Shown: positions 45,904 to 54,563, numbered from the stretch's first letter. The stretch is DNA of 64,000 nucleotides from JAFGNV01 sp964612485 (GCA_964612485.1 CAZTFF010000001.1:251808-315807), one strand, 5' to 3'. The notes: generated by a model not told the origin, from the letters alone. Translations and numbers: made by a program.

Positions 45904-47538
45904 CTAATTCAGATTAATCGCCCGGCCCTTCACATCCACATTGCCGGTTCCTTCGATGCTGATGTTGCGGCCTTTTAGCTCGATGTCGCCGTCGGCGTCA
46001 AGAATCAATTTGTTCTGGCCGGTATCCAGCACAATCTGATTGCGCCCTGTTTTATCGCGGATGATGATCTTTTCCTGGCCGCTGGTATCGTCCAACACGA
46101 TCTCGTGGCCGCTCCGCGAGCGCAGCATGCGGCGGTTGACTTTGCCGTCGCGCCCCACCACCTGGTCATTGCGCTGGGGCGGTTTGTCTTTGCCGTTCCA
46201 GAGCGCGCCCAGCACGTAAGGGTGGTCAATATCGCCGTGCTCAAAGGCCACCAACACTTCATCGTTGATCTCCGGCAGGCAGTAAAAGCCTTTGCCCGCG
46301 CCCGCCATGGGCATGGCCAGCCGCGCCCAGGTGCTTTCCTCATGCTCCGACAGCCAGGGGAATTTCACTTTCACCCGTCCCAGCCCCTCGGGGTCTTTGT
46401 TGTTGGTGACCAGCCCAATAGCAATGCCCCAGCCCTGGCCGGTGCCCTCTTCGGGCGTGAGCAAATTGAGCAGGGTGTCGGGCCGGCGGCCGCTGATGTT
46501 GAACCAGGTTTCGTAGCCAGACTCGTTGTAGATGTGAGTGGCCGAGGTGACAAAATAGTGCCCGCCAAAACGGATGCCTACCCCGGCAATCGTCACCATG
46601 CGGCCCGCTTGCAGGCGCGGGTCGCCAAAGCACACACCTTCGGCCTGGATAAAATCGCCGCTGATCTCGTCGCACAGTGCCTGGGCCATGGCGTTGGCCT
46701 CATTCAGCGTATTGACCGGGCGGTTGACCACCACCGACTGCGCCGGCACGCCAAACGCCTGCTGTGCCAGCTCACCGCCGGATTCGGCAATGCCTACGTC
46801 GGGCGAAATCCGGCCGTCGGAAACGCGGCTGACCATCTCTCGTTTGGTTTTGGGGTCCCAGCCGCGCACAATCACCTCATCCACCTGGGTCATCGTGGTC
46901 AGCCGGGGCCGGAAATCGCGCAGGTTGGTGCCCCATTCCAGTTCCAGGGCTTCAGCCTGGTCGGGCTGTCGTTTGCGGAAATGGAGCGTTTTGTCGATCA
47001 CGTACACTTCGTAGCCAATGCGTTGGGCGCGGGCCTGTAAAAATTCCAGGTTGGTCTGGTTATCCTGAAAAACGTAATCGTGTACCACCGGCGTCGGATC
47101 GATCTCCGCCTGCATTTTGACTTCGAGCGCGATTTTTTGGGCAATCTCGCTGTCGGTGGAACTCAAAAAGGAGCGGCTCTTTTTGCCCCGGTGCAGTCGG
47201 TGCGCCCGGTCGTAACCCCGCACCACCAGGATCGGGTCGCCGTCCCGGCCAAAATCCGGTTCCAGCGCGGTAATTTCGCCCTTGATGAGTTGGTCGCCGG
47301 CCCCGGATTGGGTACCGTGGCTGGCCGCGATGGCCAGAATTTCCACCTCGGCGCCCACGGCCAGTAGATCGGAATCAACCCATTCCAGGTTGGGATCGTG
47401 TACCTGGATGGTGAACATATCGGGCAGGTACAGGCTGTCGTCAACCACAAACTCGATCACGGCGCGGGCTAATTCCGGCGGAGCGGTTTGGCCGCTGATG
47501 ATGAGACTGAATTGAGGCACAAATGCTTCGGATGGCAT
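45904..47538 (-). CDS. VgrG/gp5-gp27-like spike protein
   Basis: A 544-residue fusion of the gp27-like hub and the gp5-like OB/beta-helix spike. The N-terminal hub (about 1-370) leads to KVKFPWLSEHEESTWARLAMPMAGAGKGFYCLPEINDEVLVAFEHGD, the gp5 OB domain, then a repetitive VLDDTSGQEKIIIRDKTGRNQ beta-helix stem. The last residues run GNISIEGTGNVDVKGRAINLN-like and should contact the PAAR tip. There is no added enzymatic domain, so cargo is not fused to the spike. Confidence 0.92.
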   Translation of the reverse strand: MPSEAFVPQFSLIISGQTAPPELARAVIEFVVDDSLYLPDMFTIQVHDPNLEWVDSDLLAVGAEVEILAIAASHGTQSGAGDQLIKGEITALEPDFGRDGDPILVVRGYDRAHRLHRGKKSRSFLSSTDSEIAQKIALEVKMQAEIDPTPVVHDYVFQDNQTNLEFLQARAQRIGYEVYVIDKTLHFRKRQPDQAEALELEWGTNLRDFRPRLTTMTQVDEVIVRGWDPKTKREMVSRVSDGRISPDVGIAESGGELAQQAFGVPAQSVVVNRPVNTLNEANAMAQALCDEISGDFIQAEGVCFGDPRLQAGRMVTIAGVGIRFGGHYFVTSATHIYNESGYETWFNISGRRPDTLLNLLTPEEGTGQGWGIAIGLVTNNKDPEGLGRVKVKFPWLSEHEESTWARLAMPMAGAGKGFYCLPEINDEVLVAFEHGDIDHPYVLGALWNGKDKPPQRNDQVVGRDGKVNRRMLRSRSGHEIVLDDTSGQEKIIIRDKTGRNQIVLDTGQNKLILDADGDIELKGRNISIEGTGNVDVKGRAINLN

Positions 47539-47548
47539 AGGCGTTTCT

Positions 47549-48577
47549 CTAAATTAAATCCAATATTTGGCCGGGGCGCAGGCGCAGCGGGTTATCTAAC
47601 CGGTTGATGTCGGCCAGACGCCGCCACATCGACGCATCGCCGTATTCTTGATAGGCGATCCAATCCAGGCGCTGGCCCTCCTGCACCACCCACACTTTGC
47701 GCGGCGCGCTGCGCGAGGTGGGGTTTTGCGGCGGGTAAAAAGTTTCTTCTTCGATCTGCTTCATTTTGACTTTGGCTTTGGCCCGCACCGGCGTGCCGTC
47801 GGGCCGAAACATCTCGTAAGTTACTTTGACCGATTCAACGATGGCCACAAAAGAGAAATCGCCCCACACAAATTTGCAAATGGGCGGCGCCGCTTTGGAG
47901 CCGGCGGTGAGTCCTTTGGATTGCTTTTCTAATTCTTTGTTCTGGGCATCCAGGCGCTGTACCTGTTCCTGAGCCAATTCATACGGCCCTTTGATGGCGG
48001 CGGCGGCCTGGGCAGCGGTTAACTCCCGGCGGGCGTCGGCCAGTTCCTGTTCCAGCATCGACAACATGAAATCGGGCATATTCTCTTGCTCTCTGGCCCG
48101 TTCCAACGCTTCTTCGGCTTCATGCACGTCATTTTGCGCCTGCCGCACCCGTTCTTCTTTTTGTTCGCGCATCTGCTGATCTGTATCGGCCATGCCTGCT
48201 TTTTCTAAATCTTCGAGCCTTTTCTGGCTGGCGTCCAGTTCACTTTTGTTTTCCTCCAGCCGCGCTTTCACATCTTCCGGCGAGGGAATTTTGGCCGCTT
48301 CTTCCAGGTTCACCAACGTCAGCGCCATCAACGGTTCGGTGTAGTCGCGCACATCGCCGTCGGCGGAATCGGTTGTGTCAAAAAAGAGATCAACCGACAA
48401 TTTGATCGGATCGCCGCCACTAAAAAAGGTGTTGCCGATGTTTTTCTGCCAGGTTTTTTCGGTTTTCCAACTGGCTTTTTTATCCAGAGCCAGCTTTTCG
48501 GGGTTGAACTGGGCGGTGCAATCCACCACCGGCTCGTAACTGCCATTGACCTGTTTGAATATTTTGACTTTTTGCAT
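47549..48577 (-). CDS. LysM hub/adaptor protein of the injection system with a coiled-coil insertion
   Basis: A 342-residue protein. The first 90 residues (CTAQFNPEKLALDKKASWK, GGDPIKLSVDLFFDT) and the region from about 225 on (PICKFVWGDFSFVAIVESVKVTYEMF, then the C-terminal LysM YQEYGDASMWRRLADINRL) form the Afp7-type protein that links tube and spike. Between them a 125-residue segment is almost purely coiled coil with charged heptads (ELDASQKRLEDLEKAG to AQEQVQRLDAQNKELEKQS). Known family members are about 220-250 residues. The insertion may lengthen the adaptor or contact cargo. Confidence 0.86.
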   Translation of the reverse strand: MQKVKIFKQVNGSYEPVVDCTAQFNPEKLALDKKASWKTEKTWQKNIGNTFFSGGDPIKLSVDLFFDTTDSADGDVRDYTEPLMALTLVNLEEAAKIPSPEDVKARLEENKSELDASQKRLEDLEKAGMADTDQQMREQKEERVRQAQNDVHEAEEALERAREQENMPDFMLSMLEQELADARRELTAAQAAAAIKGPYELAQEQVQRLDAQNKELEKQSKGLTAGSKAAPPICKFVWGDFSFVAIVESVKVTYEMFRPDGTPVRAKAKVKMKQIEEETFYPPQNPTSRSAPRKVWVVQEGQRLDWIAYQEYGDASMWRRLADINRLDNPLRLRPGQILDLI

Positions 48578-48583
48578 GGGCCG

Positions 48584-50683
48584 CTATGCTCTCCGTTCGC
48601 GTTCTACAGCAATCAGCCGTTTAAGATGGGGGAGTATCTGCCGGGCCAGATGATCCAGATTGGGCGTTTTTTCGGCCAGGGTTTCTTCATCCAGACCCAG
48701 CGTTTCCATCATTTCATCCAATTTGGTGTCTAACATTTCTTCCAATGTTTCCTGAAGGTCTTCAAAATTTTCTTCTTCCTGGAGTTGCTGTTCTTCGAAT
48801 TGCGTGGCTTGTAATTCGAGCTGGGTTTCATCAAACGTTTTGGTTTGATCTTGCACCTCCCGCGATTGCGCCCGGATGTCTTCATCAGAAAAATAATCGT
48901 CGCTATCATCTCCCTCAAATTCGGCGCGTTGGATGATGCCGGGCCGGGTGCGAGCCAATTCCAGAACTGTTTGTTCCGTTCGATCCGCTTCCGACTCATC
49001 CCGATTGACCTGCGCCGGCAGCCGGGCGGCGGGGGACACCGGGGCGCTTTCCGCCGGTTTGGTTTGAACCATCCTGCTCTGGCTGACGTGGGTCAGTTCG
49101 TGCCCCAGCAGGGCCATCGATTCCGGTTTTTCATAGTTTTCCGCGCCCCGATCAAAATAAACATCGCGCCCTTTGGTGGCCGCCTGCACATTGAGCGGTT
49201 CCAGGTCGGCCCGGTGGGTGCGCACGCCGCTGAAATCGCGCCCCATTATTCCTTCCATCGCCGCGCGGGGTTGGCCGGCCAGCGGTTTGCCGGGGCCGGA
49301 TTTTTTTTCGAGGCTGCCGGCGGCCTGGATCACGCGGCGGGAGTCGGTGGCCGGCTCGCTGCCGGGTCTGGTTTTAAATCGCCAGCCCTGGGCCGCCAAT
49401 TGCGTTCGGGCTGTTTTGGGCGTGATCGTTGGCGCCGGGGCAGGGGGTTGAACACGCATCCGGCGCTGGGGTTGAATCGGCGGCAACGGCTGGGTGAGCG
49501 GCAATTGCTGTTTTGTCTCGGCCCGGTTGATGAGGTCCTGCTCCAGCGCGGGCGTCGGCGTCACAGGCTCCGGTTTCACCAGCGGTAATTCGTCTGCCGG
49601 TTCGATGGAGGGTGCAGGTTCGGCTGTATCTTGTTGGAGTTGGAGTGTCGGTGTGGGGGATGACAGGGGCGGGCGCGGTTCTGGCGACGGGGTGGCTAAG
49701 GGGCGCAGATCCAGCGGCATCGGCTGCCGGCGCGTTTCAGTTTGAAGGGATTTTATCTCGGTTGGCGGTTCCTTTCCTGCCTTTGCTTCGTCCTCTGTTT
49801 TTTCGATCTTTGTTTGCAGCGCCGTTTCTGGCCTGGTCCCGATTTTGGGGATCACTTCCCCGGCGCCCGGTTCGGTTTGTTGAACCGGCATCTCCTGCGC
49901 CAGCGCCCGCTGCACCAGCGAGCGGGCGGCGGGCGGGTCCGGCTGGATCGTCGGGGGGGACGGTTCGCTGTCATCATCATCACCCCCGAGCTTGTCCGTT
50001 CCGGTTGAAGCCGATGGGGACTCTTTGGCTTTTGGCGATGGCGGAGGAGCCGTATCGCCGGGTTCGTTGCCGGTTCCCTCGGCTGAAACCTCCTGAACGC
50101 TGCTGAACAACCGGGATTTGGAGGGAATGAACGGCCGCTGGGGCGCGGCGCGTTTTTTGGCTCGCGGTGCGGGTGGAATGACCTGCCCCCGGCTGGGGCG
50201 CGGTTGAGACCCTAAATCGGCGGCGGGCGCCGGTGTGCGTTGCAGACCTTCCGACGTTGGTTGGGCTAATTTGCCGGGCAACGCCAGATCAGTTTCCGGC
50301 CCGGCGTCGTCGCCTTCAGCGGGCCGGCGGATTTGTTTGACTCCAACGGGCCGGTAGCGGGTGCGCTCCGAAACGGTCCGCGTCAGGTGATCGGTCATCC
50401 CCGGTTTCAGTGAGCCGGCGTCGGGTTTCCAGGTTGTGGTCCGCGCTTGCGTTCGCTGTACCCGGTTCAACAGCCGGTGGGTGTGTCTGCCGGTGAGGCC
50501 GGCCTGCCGCGGTTCTACCGGCGCAAAACGGGACGAGGAGGTAGCAGCCTCCATTCTGGGCGCTGCCGGCAAAAAGCGGCGCACCCATGGCGAAACCAGA
50601 CGGCGGGTTCGATGGGAGCGAGTCATCAAGGTATGGCCCAGATTATGGCTTTGTTGTGTGGTTGATTTCGATTCGTTGCTCAT
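48584..50683 (-). CDS. DUF4157-containing injection-system associated protein, HELTH motif, coiled-coil end
   Basis: About 699 residues. The N-terminal 400 residues are disordered, rich in Pro, Arg and Ser, with TPxLE-type low-complexity. The DUF4157 core (about residues 440-560) has FSGVRTHRADLEPLNVQAA, RDVYFDRGAE and the zinc-peptidase-like ALLGHELTHVSQ. A VNRDESEADRTEQTV motif follows, then a long acidic coiled coil with LEEMLDTKLDEMMETLG. The chosen ATG (50681-50683) lies just after the tube gene stop; the frame remains open upstream. DUF4157 proteins are a hallmark of eCIS loci and often act as cargo or loading factors. It sits in the middle of the structural genes, unlike the other two DUF4157 genes. 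Confidence 0.78.
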   Translation of the reverse strand: MSNESKSTTQQSHNLGHTLMTRSHRTRRLVSPWVRRFLPAAPRMEAATSSSRFAPVEPRQAGLTGRHTHRLLNRVQRTQARTTTWKPDAGSLKPGMTDHLTRTVSERTRYRPVGVKQIRRPAEGDDAGPETDLALPGKLAQPTSEGLQRTPAPAADLGSQPRPSRGQVIPPAPRAKKRAAPQRPFIPSKSRLFSSVQEVSAEGTGNEPGDTAPPPSPKAKESPSASTGTDKLGGDDDDSEPSPPTIQPDPPAARSLVQRALAQEMPVQQTEPGAGEVIPKIGTRPETALQTKIEKTEDEAKAGKEPPTEIKSLQTETRRQPMPLDLRPLATPSPEPRPPLSSPTPTLQLQQDTAEPAPSIEPADELPLVKPEPVTPTPALEQDLINRAETKQQLPLTQPLPPIQPQRRMRVQPPAPAPTITPKTARTQLAAQGWRFKTRPGSEPATDSRRVIQAAGSLEKKSGPGKPLAGQPRAAMEGIMGRDFSGVRTHRADLEPLNVQAATKGRDVYFDRGAENYEKPESMALLGHELTHVSQSRMVQTKPAESAPVSPAARLPAQVNRDESEADRTEQTVLELARTRPGIIQRAEFEGDDSDDYFSDEDIRAQSREVQDQTKTFDETQLELQATQFEEQQLQEEENFEDLQETLEEMLDTKLDEMMETLGLDEETLAEKTPNLDHLARQILPHLKRLIAVERERRA

Positions 50684-50697
50684 GCGGCTCTGTTTTT

Positions 50698-51132
50698 TTA
50701 GATACTTTCTTCCAGGTCCATGCCGTGAAAAGCGATAACCAGCGTTTCGATGGATACTTTTTTGCTGGCCGCTTTCAGGCTGGGGCCTTTCCACTGGATG
50801 GGATAGGCCCGTTCCAGGTTCCAGCGTTTGCTTTCTTGCCAGCCGTTGTTGTACATCACAATGGATAGATTGCGATAATCCACATTGCCGTTATCCATTC
50901 CCTGGGTACACCACTGCCACATCTCCGGCGATACCACCGTGCCGTATTTTAACGTAACTTTGGCGGCTTTGATGCGCTCAGGCAGTTGGTGCTCGTAGTT
51001 GTTTACCCCGCCTTCTTTGTATTTTTTGGTTTTCCATTTTACAGACAGGCCGCTGCAACCGGTAAAGCCGGCCTGGATGATGCCGCCGATTTCTATTGTA
51101 AATTTAAATTCGGTCAGGGGGTCTTGTCGCAT
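50698..51132 (-). CDS. Tail tube protein (second tube, gp19/Afp5 type)
   Basis: A 144-residue gp19-family tube protein: FKFTIEIGGIIQAGFTGCSGLSVKWKT, with the WQWCTQGMDNGNV and YPIQWKGPSLKAASKKVSIETLVIAFHGM strands of the tube fold. AAGGA lies seven bases before the ATG. It differs markedly from the other tube protein (52258-52710), so it is likely the tube-initiator or baseplate-proximal tube subunit, as Afp5/Afp1 are in Afp systems. Confidence 0.9.
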   Translation of the reverse strand: MRQDPLTEFKFTIEIGGIIQAGFTGCSGLSVKWKTKKYKEGGVNNYEHQLPERIKAAKVTLKYGTVVSPEMWQWCTQGMDNGNVDYRNLSIVMYNNGWQESKRWNLERAYPIQWKGPSLKAASKKVSIETLVIAFHGMDLEESI

Positions 51133-51142
51133 AATTAATTCC

Positions 51143-51646
51143 TTACCATGATTTTGGCCGGTTCTGGCGTTCCCGTTCCAGCCGGATCTCCTGCTTGAGC
51201 AAGCGGTAAACCTTGCTGGCCAATGCGGGTAAAAGCCGTTTCATATCCGGCCCGGCCAGCACCTCTTGAGCCAGGATGGCCCATTCGTCCACGCTTAGTT
51301 CTTCCGGGGGCGGCAGGTCGTCGGCCATTTCTTCGTACAAATAGTGGCTGAAGGCGCGTAGTCTTTTGATATCTTCCGGGTCAAGGTCGCCTTCAAGGTC
51401 TTCGTCTTCTTCTCCTCCTTCACCCTCACCCTCTTCTTCCTCTTCCGTTTCGTTTTCCCTGCCGGCTTTTTCTTCAAAATCTTCGTCCGGCTCCGGCATT
51501 TCTTCCGTTTCTTCAAACACCGAAAAATTCAGGGCTTCGTTATCGAACAGGGCCATATAAAGTACCTGCCGGCTCAAGGTACGGAAGGCATCCAGAACAG
51601 CTCCGCTATCATTGGGTTCGATGTCGAGTTCATTCAGGGTTGGCAT
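51143..51646 (-). CDS. Small, strongly acidic protein of the injection-system cluster
   Basis: A 167-residue protein not recognised as a known family. The N- and C-terminal parts are helical (RTLSRQVLYMALFDNEALNF; LPPPEELSVDEWAILAQEVLAG) around a central run of about 40 mainly Glu/Asp residues. The position, between the second tube and the chaperone/DUF6760 pair, corresponds to where small accessory proteins are found in eCIS loci. It may cap or chaperone the basic tube, or bind metal. The start is ATG at 51644-51646 with a weak ribosome site. Confidence 0.6.
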   Translation of the reverse strand: MPTLNELDIEPNDSGAVLDAFRTLSRQVLYMALFDNEALNFSVFEETEEMPEPDEDFEEKAGRENETEEEEEGEGEGGEEDEDLEGDLDPEDIKRLRAFSHYLYEEMADDLPPPEELSVDEWAILAQEVLAGPDMKRLLPALASKVYRLLKQEIRLERERQNRPKSW

Positions 51647-51715
51647 ACTATTTCTTTTACACGATTTTTTAGGAGCGCAGGGACATTGCTGCCCCTGCGC
51701 CGGAACAGGTGCCTG

Positions 51716-51922
51716 CTAGGCGGCGCTGTTGAGCTTGCGGTTGATGTCGGCGATTTCCCGAACCCACCGCTGCCGCTGCCGGTGCTCGAGATGCATGATC
51801 TCATCGAGCGGCCAGTGAAAATGATAGGCAATATAGGCTACCTCCTCATGCAGGCGATCTAAGGGGTAGCCTACGATTCCCCCCCCAGGTTTGCCAAATC
51901 CAACTCGAACTGGGCTTGACAT
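51716..51922 (-). CDS. DUF6760 reading frame, probably made by -1 frameshift from the chaperone gene
   Basis: An open frame of 68 codons whose last 54 (from GIVGYPLDRLHEEV) match the conserved DUF6760 sequence found in eCIS loci (YIAYHFHWPLDEIMHLEHRQRQRWVREI). It overlaps the chaperone gene by 52 bases in the -1 frame. The only in-frame ATG, at 51920-51922, lies inside the chaperone gene and has no ribosome site. The first 14 codons (MSSPVRVGFGKPGG) simply read the chaperone gene out of frame. The overlap contains a perfect slippery site and a downstream stem, so the natural product is most likely a 175-residue chaperone-DUF6760 fusion rather than a free protein. Confidence 0.82.
   Translation of the reverse strand: MSSPVRVGFGKPGGGIVGYPLDRLHEEVAYIAYHFHWPLDEIMHLEHRQRQRWVREIADINRKLNSAA
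51834..51886 (-). promoter_or_regulatory. Programmed -1 ribosomal frameshift site: slippery heptamer, spacer and stem-loop
   Basis: Read on the minus strand, the zero-frame codons are CTG GGG GGG GAA TCG TAG. The heptamer G_GGG_GGG (51886-51880) allows P- and A-site tRNAs to re-pair perfectly after a -1 slip. Six bases later a perfect 9-bp stem begins: TAGGCTACC (51873-51865) with GGTAGCCTA (51842-51834) and a 22-base loop. The chaperone's own stop codon TAG is the first part of the stem. This is the standard architecture of phage tail-chaperone frameshifting (lambda gpG/gpGT, P2 E/E'). Confidence 0.8.
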
Positions 51923-52242
51923 TCCGGGCAGGTCAGCGTGATCCGGCTGGACCCCTGCTCGTTGATGCGCCGGTAAAACTCTTGCAGGTAGGCCAGGTCG
52001 GCGGCAAAGAGTTTTTCGATCACCCCGGGATGGATGCGGGACAGGCTGCCCAACTCGGTGATCACCCGTGATAGCAGCACCACCACCATATAGGCCTGGT
52101 TGTCTCGCACGCGCATATCGTTCAGGGGCGCAATTTCATCCATCGCCGTGGCCAGGCGCATCACGCCGTGCTTATGGACCGTACCCTCCCCATCTACGTA
52201 CCCCATGGGGAGGGTAAATTCAAATTCTGTTTGTAAACTCAT
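51871..52242 (-). CDS. Tail-assembly chaperone-like protein of the injection system
   Basis: A 123-residue protein. The N-terminal part (EFEFTLPMGYVDGEGTVHKH, ATAMDEIAPLNDMRVRDNQAYMVVVLLSRVI) resembles phage tail-assembly chaperones, which bind tube and tape-measure proteins. It ends with a CPEC-type zinc-ribbon-like tail (LTCPECQAQFELDLANLGGES). GAGG lies six bases before the ATG. It overlaps the DUF6760 frame, and a -1 frameshift at its last codons would extend the first 121 residues with 54 residues of DUF6760 sequence. The arrangement of two products from one gene is typical of this class. Confidence 0.84.
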   Translation of the reverse strand: MSLQTEFEFTLPMGYVDGEGTVHKHGVMRLATAMDEIAPLNDMRVRDNQAYMVVVLLSRVITELGSLSRIHPGVIEKLFAADLAYLQEFYRRINEQGSSRITLTCPECQAQFELDLANLGGES

Positions 52243-52257
52243 ACCTTACCTCTGGAC

Positions 52258-52710
52258 TTAGGATTCCCGATACACGCCTTCGTGAACAATGGTCACTTCT
52301 TCGATCAAAAGATCAGAGCTGTCGGCTTTGGGCGCGGGGCCATCTACTTTGCTGGGCCAGGCTTGCTCAAAATTCCAGCGGGCAATTTCTTCGTTGCCCT
52401 GGTCGTAGGCAATAATTGAGCAATTGGTGCGGGCCTCTTCTACTTTGCCTTCCACCACCTGGTTCCGCCACTCCCAAATGTCCATATTGCTGGTGACACC
52501 CCGCTTCAGGGTCACATCACCCCAGGTCAGGCGTCCCGGTATCTTCTGCACGATGGTCTCGCCGGTTTTGTCGTCCGTGATCTTGTGTTCAACCACCTCG
52601 TTTTCCGAGCCGATGCCGCTGACTTCGGTGAAGTAGCCGTTCAATTTCCCTTCGATTTCAAGGCCAAACTTAAATGCAACAAGTGGGTTTTCAGAAAAAT
52701 CTGCTGGCAT
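52258..52710 (-). CDS. Main tail tube protein (gp19/Afp1 type)
   Basis: A 150-residue tube protein with FKFGLEIEGKLNGYFTEVSGIGSENEVVEHKI, RLTWGDVTLKRGVTSNMDIWEWRNQVVEGK and the C-terminal strand LIEEVTIVHEGVY. AGGAGG lies eight bases before the ATG. It is directly downstream of the sheath gene, the position of the major tube gene. The 164-base gap before it holds a hairpin with GAGAGTCC/GGACTCTT arms. Confidence 0.92.
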   Translation of the reverse strand: MPADFSENPLVAFKFGLEIEGKLNGYFTEVSGIGSENEVVEHKITDDKTGETIVQKIPGRLTWGDVTLKRGVTSNMDIWEWRNQVVEGKVEEARTNCSIIAYDQGNEEIARWNFEQAWPSKVDGPAPKADSSDLLIEEVTIVHEGVYRES

Positions 52711-52874
52711 AATCTATACCTCCTGAGAAAGTTTTTATGATAATGATCAAACTCAATACGGTTTGCGAGAGTCCTAAGTATCGCTAAGGTGAAGTTCTTG
52801 GCGTATCTTTGCGTGATTTCGCGGACTCTTCACGTTTCCGGTTGTCAAATCCGAAAATCTATGAGAACGGTTTT

Positions 52875-54563
52875 TTAGGCTTCAGCGCCTTCGGTCACTT
52901 CCGCTTCGGCTTCGCCGCCGCCGCTCATCCCGGCCCACTGGCTGATGCGGAAGATCACAAACTCAGCCGGTTTCACCGGCGAGAGGCCAACTTCAATCAC
53001 CAGCCGGCCCTGGTCGCGGGATTCGGGCGGGTTCAGTTCTTCGTCGCATTTCACGTAAAACGCTTCGTTGGCGGTTGCGCCAAACAGCGCGCCCGTGCGG
53101 TAGACTTGTTTCAAAAAGGCCGTAATATCGCGTCGAACTCTGGCCCACAGTTTGCGGTCATTGGGTTCAAAGACCACCCACTGGGTTCCCAACTCGATAG
53201 AGCGTTCCACAAAATTGAACAGGCGGCGGACGTTGATGTATCGCCAGGCGGCATTGCTGGAGAGCGTGCGCCCGCCCCACACCCGGATACCCCGGCCCGG
53301 AAAAGCGCGAATACAGTTGACGCCAATCGGGTTCAGGATGTCCTGCTCGCCTTTGGTCAGGTTGTAGGCTAGGCCCGTAGCGCCAACAACCACCTCGTTG
53401 GCCGGGGCTTTATGCACGCCGCGCTGGTCATCGGTTCTGGCCCACAGGCCGGCAATATAGCCCGACGGCGGAATGGCGGCGTTTTTCTTTTGCAGCGGAT
53501 CGCGTACTTCAATCCAGGGATAGTACAGCGCGGCATAGCTGCTGTCGAAACCGGTCACGTCCATCCGCCATTTCCTGACTTCTTGCGGCATCATTCCCGG
53601 CGGCGCGTCTAAAATTGCCACCCGGTCTCCCATTTTTTCGCAATGGGCGATCATGGCCGCTTGCACGGCTTTGACCATATCCAAATCCAGTTCCTGGTCC
53701 GGCATCGGCGTCATTAAATCGGGAATGCACAGCATGGTCACATCGTCCAACGCTTCCAAACCTTCCACGCCGGTCCGCTCGGCCACATCGCCCTGAAATT
53801 CCGCCGAGTCGGGCGGCGTCAGTTGCGCTTTTTCAATTTGCAGCGATTGCTGCTGCTCTTTGGGCCAGGCTTTGGCCAGCGTTACTTTTTCAGGCACCAC
53901 CAACTCGATCCATTGCGGCATTTTGTTGTCCCGGTAAGCCACCCGAACCTCTTTGCCGTCATCGGTTGCTACCTCGGTCAGCGTTACCTCGCGCAGCATT
54001 TCTTTGACCTGCCAGCCGCCGGCGATCTTTTCCCGTTCTACCATCAGGTTGAAGGGTTGGCCGTTGCCGCCGCCGGATGATGTTTCTTCGCCTTCTTCCT
54101 CGCCTTCAGCCGCTTTCTTCCGCGTCTTTTTCGGTGCGGCTGCTTCCGGGTATTCCACCCGCACCCGCAGCTGCAGGCCGTCGAATCCGGCTTGTTTGGC
54201 CCGGGCCACCAGTTGGGGCTTGCCGTCGCTGCCCAGCAGCGCCGCCTCGGCCCGAGGAATGGTTTTTACGCTGATCACGTAACACAGCGATCCCCCGTTC
54301 ATAAAATAGCCATAGACTGCCTGCGGCAGGTAAGCGCCCGCCACAAAACCGCCAAAATGCTCCAAAAATTGGCTCCAGTTGGTAACCAGTTGAGCTTTGC
54401 CGGTGATGTCGTGGGTCAAAATCTCGCCATCAACCTGTTCTGCCCGCTGCGCTTTTTCGGTGAAGCCGACAAACGCTGCCACGGCCGTACCCACGCCTTG
54501 AATAGGTTTGGGGCCGGTATCCACTTCTTCGATGTAAACTCCCGGTGATAAATACTCTGGCAT
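52875..54563 (-). CDS. Contractile sheath protein
   Basis: About 562 residues. The N-terminus MPEYLSPGVYIEEVDTGPKPIQGVGTAVAAFVGF and the C-terminus from GVNCIRAFPGRGIRVWGGRTLSSNAAWRYINVRRLFNFVERSIE are the hallmarks of the sheath family. The ATG at 54561-54563 with AGGAG six bases upstream is the start; ten further residues of open frame upstream are not expected. Only one sheath gene is present, whereas Afp systems have three; single-sheath eCIS are common. A variable insertion with EAAAPKKTRKKAAEGEEEGEE (about residues 160-180) should form an outward-facing domain. Confidence 0.95.
   Translation of the reverse strand: MPEYLSPGVYIEEVDTGPKPIQGVGTAVAAFVGFTEKAQRAEQVDGEILTHDITGKAQLVTNWSQFLEHFGGFVAGAYLPQAVYGYFMNGGSLCYVISVKTIPRAEAALLGSDGKPQLVARAKQAGFDGLQLRVRVEYPEAAAPKKTRKKAAEGEEEGEETSSGGGNGQPFNLMVEREKIAGGWQVKEMLREVTLTEVATDDGKEVRVAYRDNKMPQWIELVVPEKVTLAKAWPKEQQQSLQIEKAQLTPPDSAEFQGDVAERTGVEGLEALDDVTMLCIPDLMTPMPDQELDLDMVKAVQAAMIAHCEKMGDRVAILDAPPGMMPQEVRKWRMDVTGFDSSYAALYYPWIEVRDPLQKKNAAIPPSGYIAGLWARTDDQRGVHKAPANEVVVGATGLAYNLTKGEQDILNPIGVNCIRAFPGRGIRVWGGRTLSSNAAWRYINVRRLFNFVERSIELGTQWVVFEPNDRKLWARVRRDITAFLKQVYRTGALFGATANEAFYVKCDEELNPPESRDQGRLVIEVGLSPVKPAEFVIFRISQWAGMSGGGEAEAEVTEGAEA

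Noticed and set aside
41856..54563. Prophage or type VI secretion system.
   Set aside because: No capsid, portal, terminase or integrase genes, and no TssJLM-type membrane complex or TssBC pair. DUF4157, DUF4255/Pvc16, DUF6760 and the single sheath with two gp19 tubes point to an eCIS.
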